The translations under genes were made by a program, and so were the position numbers. Shown one piece after another: positions 45,051-54,000 of a stretch of 64,000 nucleotides of DNA. Below the pieces are notes generated by a model that ran no database searches, had not been told where the DNA came from, and worked only from the letters and a program-made list of their open reading frames with translations. Location of the stretch: contig NZ_JARNTW010000004.1 in assembly GCF_029433105.1 (NCBI RefSeq), forward strand, positions 352,680 through 416,679, given 5' to 3'. How positions within the stretch are numbered: position 1 is the stretch's first letter; each line of letters begins with the position of its first letter. The DNA comes from Runella sp. MFBS21 (GTDB taxonomy: Bacteria; Bacteroidota; Bacteroidia; Cytophagales; Spirosomataceae).

Positions 45051-48000
45051 CTAGTTTGCTTTGATAATTTTTAGCGTAATGCTTTTTTCAATCCCTTGTA
45101 AACGAATCAAATAAGTGCCCGGCTTTAAACCTTCAAGAGATATTTTTTCTTGATGCGATGCTGAAATAGTCTCAAACTTATTTTCTTTAATTGAGGAACC
45201 CTTCAAGTCAATGAGTTTCCACTGAATCGTTTGATTGTCTTGTCCTTTTATCAAAACAGTAGCAAAAGAATTCACCACTGGATTGGGAGCGATAGTAGCC
45301 CACTCTTTAATTTCAGTACTTTCAATAGGACTATTTTCTTTATTGGCGACTCTGGCATTGCAATTAGTGACAGAGACGGTTTTAGAACCAGTCATGTTTC
45401 TGTTACAAGAAGAATTGGCATCGGTGGCTATTACGGTGTAGGTACCAGCTAAGGTTTGGTTTCCAAAAGAAATAGCGCTACCTGTTCCTGCTATGGGATT
45501 GCCAATGTTAGTATTGGCTCTGCGCAATTGATAATTCATCCCCGTTTGAGAGCTACTTAGGCCAATGGCTACGCCATTTCCACCGTTGCAATAACTTCCC
45601 CCCCCAGTGAGAGTAAAGACATTGGGCGTCTGTCCGAGATTGATTGTAGCAGATCCATTCATATTGGTCAAGCAAGCTCCTCCTTCCACAAACGCTTCGA
45701 CCGTGTACGTACCAGCTTCAGTGATGGTGGAAAATACGAGGTTGTTGCCTGTTCCAAGGATAGGTTCTCGGAAGTTTTGGTTGTCTTTTTTAAGTTGGTA
45801 AATTACTCCGACTTGTGACCCGTTGAGAACGATAGCAGCGGCAGGTGTGTTGCCCGAACTACTAGCACATAGGGTAGTTCCACCTTGCAAATTAAATACA
45901 GTCAGTGATATAAGAGTTGCGTTGATAGTCTGCTGCTGAGAAGAAGCCGAACAAGTCATACTGTTTTTCAATCTCACTTGGAAGGTATAATTCCCTGAGG
46001 CAAGTCCACTGAAAGTATTGCTTTCTTGCCAGTTGGTTCCGTCTTTAGAATATTCGAGTGTTCCCGTTCCTGAAGCGTTGACAACGGCGGTACCCGTGTT
46101 GGTAGCACAAGTAGGCTGGGTCAAGTTGACGCTGGAAATGGTTGGGGCGTTTGGTACGGGGTTGACAGTCTGCTGCTGAGAAGAAGCCGAGCAAGAGGTA
46201 TTATTCTGCAACCTTACTTGGAAGGTATAATTACCCGATGCGAGGTTGGTAAAAGTATTACTTTCTTGCCAGTTAGTACCGTTTTTAGAATATTCCAGAG
46301 TACCCGTTCCAGAGGCGTTGACGACGGCAGTACCGGTGTTGGTAGTACAAGTAGGCTGGGTTAGGTTAACGCTGGAAATGGTTGGGGCGTTTGGTACGGG
46401 ATTAATGGTCTGCTGAGTCGAACTATTGCTGCAAGATGTATTATTCTGCAAACGTACTTGGAAAGTATAATTTCCTGCGGGGAGGTTGGCAAATGTGTTA
46501 CTTTCTTGCCAGTTGGTCCCGTCTTTAGAATATTCAAGTGTTCCTGTACCAGAAGCATTGACGACGGCCGTACCCGTGTTGGTAGCACAAGTAGGCTGAG
46601 TCAAGTTAACGCTGGAAATGGTTGGGGCGTTTGGTACAGCGTTGATAGTTAGACTCAATATTTGTGAGACACATCCTGTTTGGGTGTTTTTAGCAGTTAC
46701 TGAGTAAGTATTAGGCGAGAGTTGACTAAAAGTGGCACTTGTTTGATAACTCACACCATCAACACTATATTGAATATTGGCACCTGTTGGAGCGGTTACA
46801 GTAATAGTACCCGAAGAAGTAGCACAGTCAGGTTGAGCAGTGACAGAAGCCGTTGGCGCTGGGAAGGCACTACATCCTACCGTGATGACCACATCATTGC
46901 CGTCTCCACCCGTATAAGAAATAGTAGCGGGGAAGCTACTTCCTCGGAAGTTAGTAATGGTAGCACCTTGAGACAATCCATTAAAATTGCCTTGAATGGC
47001 GTCCGCCCCGTCATTGTTGATGATGATGAAGGTTTCGCTTCCTACAGGTGTGTAAGATCCAGTCATAACTAAATCTACTCCCGTCAAATTTACTTCGCCT
47101 TCGATACGAAGTTGTGAATAGGTACTACCTGTTCCGTCGCCAACGGTGGTACCGTTGAAGGTAATTTCTAAATTACTAGCACTGGCAAAGGAAAGTGTAC
47201 TTGCGGTTGCATCGGTACCGTTGAAGGTAGGTTTGACTGACTTAGGTGAAGTACCTGGGTCAAGCAAAAGCGTGCCACCTCCCGTGTTTATCCCGGCTTC
47301 GCCAATGACCAGGTCGCTACCGCTGATGAGCTTGATATTGGTAGCTGCTGTACGACTAATCGCCCCGCTGACACTAATAGTACCACTGTTGGCATCGCCG
47401 ATTTGAAGTTTTCCTGCCGTAATGCGGTCGAGTTCGGCATCCGAAAGGCTCAGTGGACCATCCAAAGCGTCGGTTTCTGCTCCTAAGTCAATGCTCACGC
47501 CATTGGTATAAGGGCGTAACGTTACTGTGCTTGAAGCGTTGGTATTAATTTCTGCGGTATTTTTTATATTGATACTGTTGGCAATAAAGGTAATATCCCC
47601 TCCTGCGGCGGCCGTAGTAATCTGCCCTCCAAAGAATGATTCAATCTCAATACCTACTCCGCTACCCCCTTCAATGCCTGTTATAGTGATGGCACCTCCT
47701 GTGGTGCTATTGACAGTCCTGCGAATATATACCCCTTTATTATTGGGGCCAGTTGAGCTTCCAGCCGTTCCTTGAATGTTGATTGCTTTCCCATTCCCCG
47801 CCGTAACGGTGCCATCTAAGTCCACCCCTAAGCTTCCATTGGATGCTGTAGCGTCAGCTCCTCCTACGCCAATAATAGTAATAGTGCCATCATTGGTTGT
47901 GACCAAGTTACCAACTTCTACCCCATCGCTAAACGACTGGTTGGCACCCGTACCTTCTATGTAAATAGTACCTGTACCCCCCGCAAGGACTTTTCCACTT

Positions 48001-51000
48001 AGGCCAATGCCCGTATTGCCCGTAGAATTATTGAATGAACCATTGGCTCCTTGCCCACCCTGACCAATGAGTCGGATATTACCGTTATTGGTACTAATTT
48101 GGCTATTAGAATCATCAAGCTGAAGGCCATAATTAAACGAAGCGGTGCTTGGTGAGCTACTGCCAATACCCTGTACCGTTACATTTCCAGTTCCTCCCGC
48201 CGCAATACGGCTATTAGCATCCAGTAAGACACCTGTATTAGCGCTACCGGTGCTTGCTCCTCCTGCTTGGCCTGTAACGCTAATGTGGCCATTGGTAGAA
48301 GTGATGGCACTCGATGTTAGAAAAACACCTTGATGGTATCCATCTGTACCAGTTCCGCCAGTGCCTAGCACCGTTACAGTTCCTGATCCACCCGCAGAAA
48401 TTAGTCCTGAACTTTCAAGATAGACTCCATGGTTGGAGGTCTTACTGCCCCCACCTTGGCCTGTTACGCTTACATTTCCTCCTGAAGAGGTGATGGTGCC
48501 TGCATCAAGGTGTACCCCAAATGTATAACCGTCGGTCTGGCTAGCTCCTGTGCCTTGTACCGTCACCGTACCCGTCCCGCCTGCGGTAATCATCCCAGAG
48601 GATTCGACTGCAACACCGTGTTGGTTATAACCGCCTGGAATGCCATCTCCTTGGCCTACAACACTCACATTTCCCCCCAAAGAAGTAATTTTAGAATTTG
48701 TACCAGTGACCAACACGCCAATGTTTTCATTGCCAGCGGCAGTACCACCTGTTCCCGTTACCGAAAGCGCGGCGGTTCCTCCTTCAATGATACCACCATT
48801 GCTCACCGAAATTCCTGCTTTGTAGCCAGAAACTCCGCTTTTTCCTTTGATAGTGGCTTGCCCACTGCCCGTTACTTTTAGCGAGCCGCCATTGACATCA
48901 ACACCAGCAAAATCGCCCGATGAAGGCGTCGCTTGCTTGTTGGCTTCTACCACTAAGTTGCCGTTTTGGGTAATTAGGCTACTGCCCGTATTTGCAATCA
49001 CATTTTTGCTCACCTTGAGTGTAGCTGTGCCCGTTCCTGAAAGTAAGAGGTTGGCGTCAACTGCAAACGTAACGGCATCCACTCCCGGATTGGCATCATC
49101 GTTTTGTAAGTCAAGATCAAGATTGGCGTTAGTGGCGAAAGTGATGTCTCCGTTAAAATTCACTTGGTCGTCGCCTGTGCCGCCATTGATGGTCAGCGAG
49201 GGAAGAACCTCGCTGCTGAAGGCTCCCACGTTGATAATATCACTACCGTTAGCAGTATTTACGGTGATGCTTTGTAAACCACTCAGGGCTACATCGGCGG
49301 GGAAGTTGGTGGTAATACCACTGTTTAAACTAAACTTCTTACCTGTCACATTGAAACGAATGTTACTACCATTTTGGCTAATGTCCAGTATCTCCCCGGT
49401 GCCTGTTACGTCTATGATGACCAGATTGTTGCCCGTAGTAGTGATTGTGTAGTCGGGTTGGCTACTTGCCACTGTTATTACCACATCATTGTTGTCCGAA
49501 CCTCCCGTATATGAAATTGTTGCATTCAGGCCACTACCTCTAAAATTAGAAATCGTCGCTCCTTGGGCTAGACCATTGAATGTACCCACGATAGCATCCG
49601 TATCGTCGTTGTTGACAATGGTGAAGGTTTCGCCGCCAGTGGGGGTGTACGAACCAGAAAAGGCAAGGTTAAGACCCGTCAAATTTACCTCACCTGCCAC
49701 GTTTAGCTGTGAATAGGTATTACCTGTTCCGTCCCCAATAGTGGTACCGTTGAGGGCAATTTCTAAATCACTAGCACTGGCAAAAGAAAGTGTACTGACC
49801 GTAACGTCTGTATCGTTGAAGGTCGGTTTTACAGCTTTGGGTGACGTGCCTGGGTCGAGTAACAGCGTACCGCCGTTGGTATTGATACTTCCGCCACTGA
49901 TGATGACATCGCCGCCGCTGATGAGTTCCATGTTGGTAAGCGTTGGGCGAGTAATTCCAATCCCAACGGTGATATCGCCCATCGTAGCATCACCTACGAC
50001 AAGCGTACCCGTGCTGATTCTGTCAAGTTCAAGATCCGATAAAATAAGGGGGCCATTTGCACCATCAGGGGCAAAAGAAAAATCAATCGCCGTACCTGCC
50101 GTGAAGGGCTTGAGGGTTACACGGCCTGACGAATTAGTACGAATGTCAGGGGAATCCACTATTCGTAAACTGTTGGTAATGATTGCAATATTACCGCCAT
50201 TTACTTCCGTGGTAATGCTAGAGACGGGAGCCCCGCCTTGTTTTGACATATAAATACCGTAAGTCGAACTTCCGCCGCCTGATTTTCCCGTGAGCGCAAT
50301 ATTCCCTCCCGCAGACTTAACCAAGCCTTCCAATGCTATTCCATGGTTTGAGACACCAGTAGCTAATCCGCCTTCGCCCGTGATAGTCACAGTGCCAGTA
50401 CCTCCAGCTGAGATTTCGCCACTTTGGCTCATCGAAAGTCCATAGTTCAATTGGCTAGTTCCGCTGCCTCCGCCGTAGGCATTGACCGTGACATTCCCGC
50501 CAACTGAAGTGATTTTAGCCGAACCTTGTATGGAAACTCCTACGTTAAAATCTCCAGTTGAGAGGGTAGCACCTCGCCCAGTGACAGTAATTGCTCCTGT
50601 TCCCGCAGAGGTAATTTGTCCAGAAAGGGCAATCCTTACCCCTTCGTTACCGACACTAGTACCATTCGTTCCTCCTCCCGTTCCTTCCACGTTTACTGCT
50701 CCCCCCAAAGAGGTTATACTGGCCGTACTTCCTTGAATGAGAATACCATAGTTACTATTTCCACTCGAAGCACCGCCGTTGCCAATTACCGTGACGGTAT
50801 TATGACCTCCATTGATCACTCCTCCAAAATTTAAACTAATACCTACCTGATTACCTGATGCGTCGTTCCCTCCTGTTCCTTTGACCGTCATAGTACCTGA
50901 ACCTAGGACTTGTAATTGAGTATTAGTAACCATAGATATACCGATAAAATTACCAGTGGTAGGACTTGCTTGTTGGTTTGCTTCTACTGTGAGGTCACCA

Positions 51001-54000
51001 TTGTTCGTTCCGAGCGTGCTCCCATTATTGAAAACTACATTTTTGCTTACTTTGAGAGTAGCCGCTCCTGTTCCTTGAAGTATTATGTTAGCATTAATCG
51101 CAAACGTAATGGCATCTACTCCTGGGCTAACATCATCGTTCTGCAAGTCTACATCAAGGTTGGCATTTGTAGCAAAAGTGATGTCTCCGTTCATATTGAC
51201 TTGGTCGTCGCCTGTGCCGCCATTGAGGGTTAATGAGGGAAGAAGGTCGCTACTGAAGGCTCCCACATTGATGATATCATTGCCGTTGGCGGTGTTTACA
51301 GTGATGATTTGTAAGCCACTCAAAGGTACATCCGCAGGGAAGTTGGTGGTAGTACCATTATTCAAACTAAAGTTCTTGCCAGTCACATTGAAACGAATGT
51401 TACTACCATTTTGGCTAATGTCCAGTGTCTCCCCGGTGCCTGTTACGTCTGTGATGACCAGATTGTTGCCCATAGTAGTGATTGTGTAGTCGGGAGATAA
51501 GCAGCTAAAATCTTGTGCATCACCCGTGATAGTCCAGCCTTTGTTGGTTATCAGATTGGTACGAGCTGCTTGGGCAGCACAGTATTTGAGTGGTGAGGCA
51601 TTACTAAGGTTTTTATTTGAGTAACCCCCGTTGTCCCAACCCGTGAGCGTCGCATCGTAGTTAGCCACCGACAAACCCGAATTTTTGAGCATATCGGTCA
51701 TGACCGTCACTGCGCTGAGGTTCAACGACCCTAGATTCTGGTTAAAAGCCGTAGCACGCTCAAACATAGAACGCATAGTTGTCACCACAGTCGTGTTAAA
51801 ACTACTCGGTAAGGGTTGATTGAAAGCACTACAGCCATTAAACATAAAAGCCATGTCTGTTACAGAAGCGGTAGTAAAGCTACTCGGGAAGGGTTGGTTA
51901 TAAGAACTACAGCCTAAAAACATTCCATTCATATCCGTCACAAGTGACGTATTAAAACTACTTGGTAAGGCTTTGTCATAGGCACTACAATTAGCAAACA
52001 TAGTCCTCATATTCGTCACTCGCTCTGTATTAAAGCTATTAGGTAAGTCTTGATTATAGGCTGTACAGCCACTAAACATTCCGTACATATCCGTAACAAG
52101 CGATGTATTAAAACTACTCGGCAAAGCTTTGTTGTACGTACTACAGTCTAGAAACATAGTCCTCATATTCGTCACCCGCTCCGTATTAAAGCCACTAGGT
52201 AAGTCTTGATTATAGGCTGTACAAAGACTAAACATGGCAGACATATTCGTTACAAGCGAGGTATTAAAGCTAGTCGGCAGGGCTTGGTTGTACGAACTAC
52301 AGCCTTGAAACATTCCACCCATATTCGTTACAAGCGAGGTATTAAAACCTTCGGGTAACGCTTGGTTAAAGGAGGTACACCCTGCAAACATAAAACTCAT
52401 GTCTGTAACGGCGGAAGTATTTGGCACATCCGTAGCGTTGAGTACCATATTTTCACAGCCCCGAAAAGCATTATTCATACTCGTCCAAGCAATACTACCC
52501 CATTGGTCGATCGATAGCAACTTGAGTTTATCACCACTGTCAAAAAATTGAATACTCGGAAAATTTCCCCGAATGGCCACCGTATAAGTTCCCGCTGTAC
52601 CGTAGTTGTGGGTTACACTGCCCGTCAAACCAAATTCATCAAACATACCATCGTTGTTCCAGTCCACGTCGTAGTTGTAGCCCGTACCCGTGGTCGGAAT
52701 TGTGATGGAAGTACTGTTGGATGTACCTGTATTGTCGGTTTTCCAAGTGGTAATAAAAGGCTTCCCTCCGTAGCCTTGAACGGCAAAATCGTAAGTTCCC
52801 TCTCCTAAATCATTGTTCAGAATCCTTACTGTAGCGGTCCGTAAACCTTCTGCTGAGGGATTGAACGTGACGACAAATGTAGTAGATTGCCCCGCGCTGA
52901 TCGTAGCAGGCAAAGTAATCGCACTTACCGTAAAATCGCTAGCATGAGTTCCTGTTACGCTGATTGCCCCTGCGTTTAGTTGGAGGTTACCAGTAGCACC
53001 AGTTACGTTTTGAATCGTAAAGGTATGACTAACCGACCCTGATGCTACATCTATTATGCCAAAGTCAGTATCATCAACCCCCGATGGCGTTAAATCACCA
53101 TCTGCGATATTTTGACCAAGTCCTGTAACGTTTATTTCGGGAGAAACACCAATTGCCTGAACGTTAAAAGTATAAGGGGATTTGTCAGAATCATTGCTTT
53201 GAATACTGATTGTTGCAGTTCTAAACCCATTACCGCTAGCGTCTATTATGACAGGAAAAGTGGCTGAACCGCCAGGTTCGATGGTGAGAGGTAATGACAC
53301 ATTTCCGATGCCAAAATCCGCAGCTCCTGACTTCGTAATGCCATTTGCTGGAATGATCAAATCAGCCGTTCCCATATTCTGAATGGTGAACGTACGCACG
53401 ACTGGTTCTGTTAAAGAAATATCAATGTTACCAAAATCAGTACCATCTTCGGTTCTAGGTGAGGTATCGCCATTGTCAATAGTTAAATCATTGCCTTTGA
53501 TATTGATATTAGAAACGGCAGGTGCTGCCACCGTAATCACTACGTCGTTATTATCAGTTCCTCCCGTATAACTAATCGTCGCATTGAGGCCACTTCCTTG
53601 GAAGTTAGAGAGGGTAGCTCCCTCAGCCAAACCATTGAACGTACCTACGATAGCATCCGTACCGTCGTTGTTGACAATGGTGAAGGTATTTCCAGCAACA
53701 GGGACGTAGCTACCCGAAAGTACCAAGTTCAACCCTGTTAAATCAATCGTCCCCTGTATATTCAACTGGTCATACTCTGTATTGACCGTTGTGCCACCGA
53801 TGGCGATATTAAGGTTATTGCCAGAAGTAAAAGAAATGGAATTCCCACTCAAGTCCACGGTTGGGGACTTAGGATTTATCCCACCAGCTGCATTAATAGC
53901 AATATTACCCGTGCCCGCCCCAAATGACTGATTCAGGTTTAGTGCTTGCCCAGTAGTGAAATAAACATTGCCAGCAGAGTGGGTAATGGCTTCATCCACA

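Noticed and set aside
48847..49452. 201-codon open frame on the plus strand
   Set aside because: It lies antisense to the giant adhesin and results from the low stop-codon frequency opposite Thr/Gly/Asn-rich repeats; no start context, domain or promoter.
49741..50253. 170-codon open frame on the plus strand
   Set aside because: Another antisense shadow of the adhesin repeats; it parallels a similar shadow at 47146 because the underlying repeats are paralogous.
51700..52440. Regular 78-bp repeats considered as a CRISPR array
   Set aside because: The repeats are in frame, without unique spacers, and encode DUF285 units.
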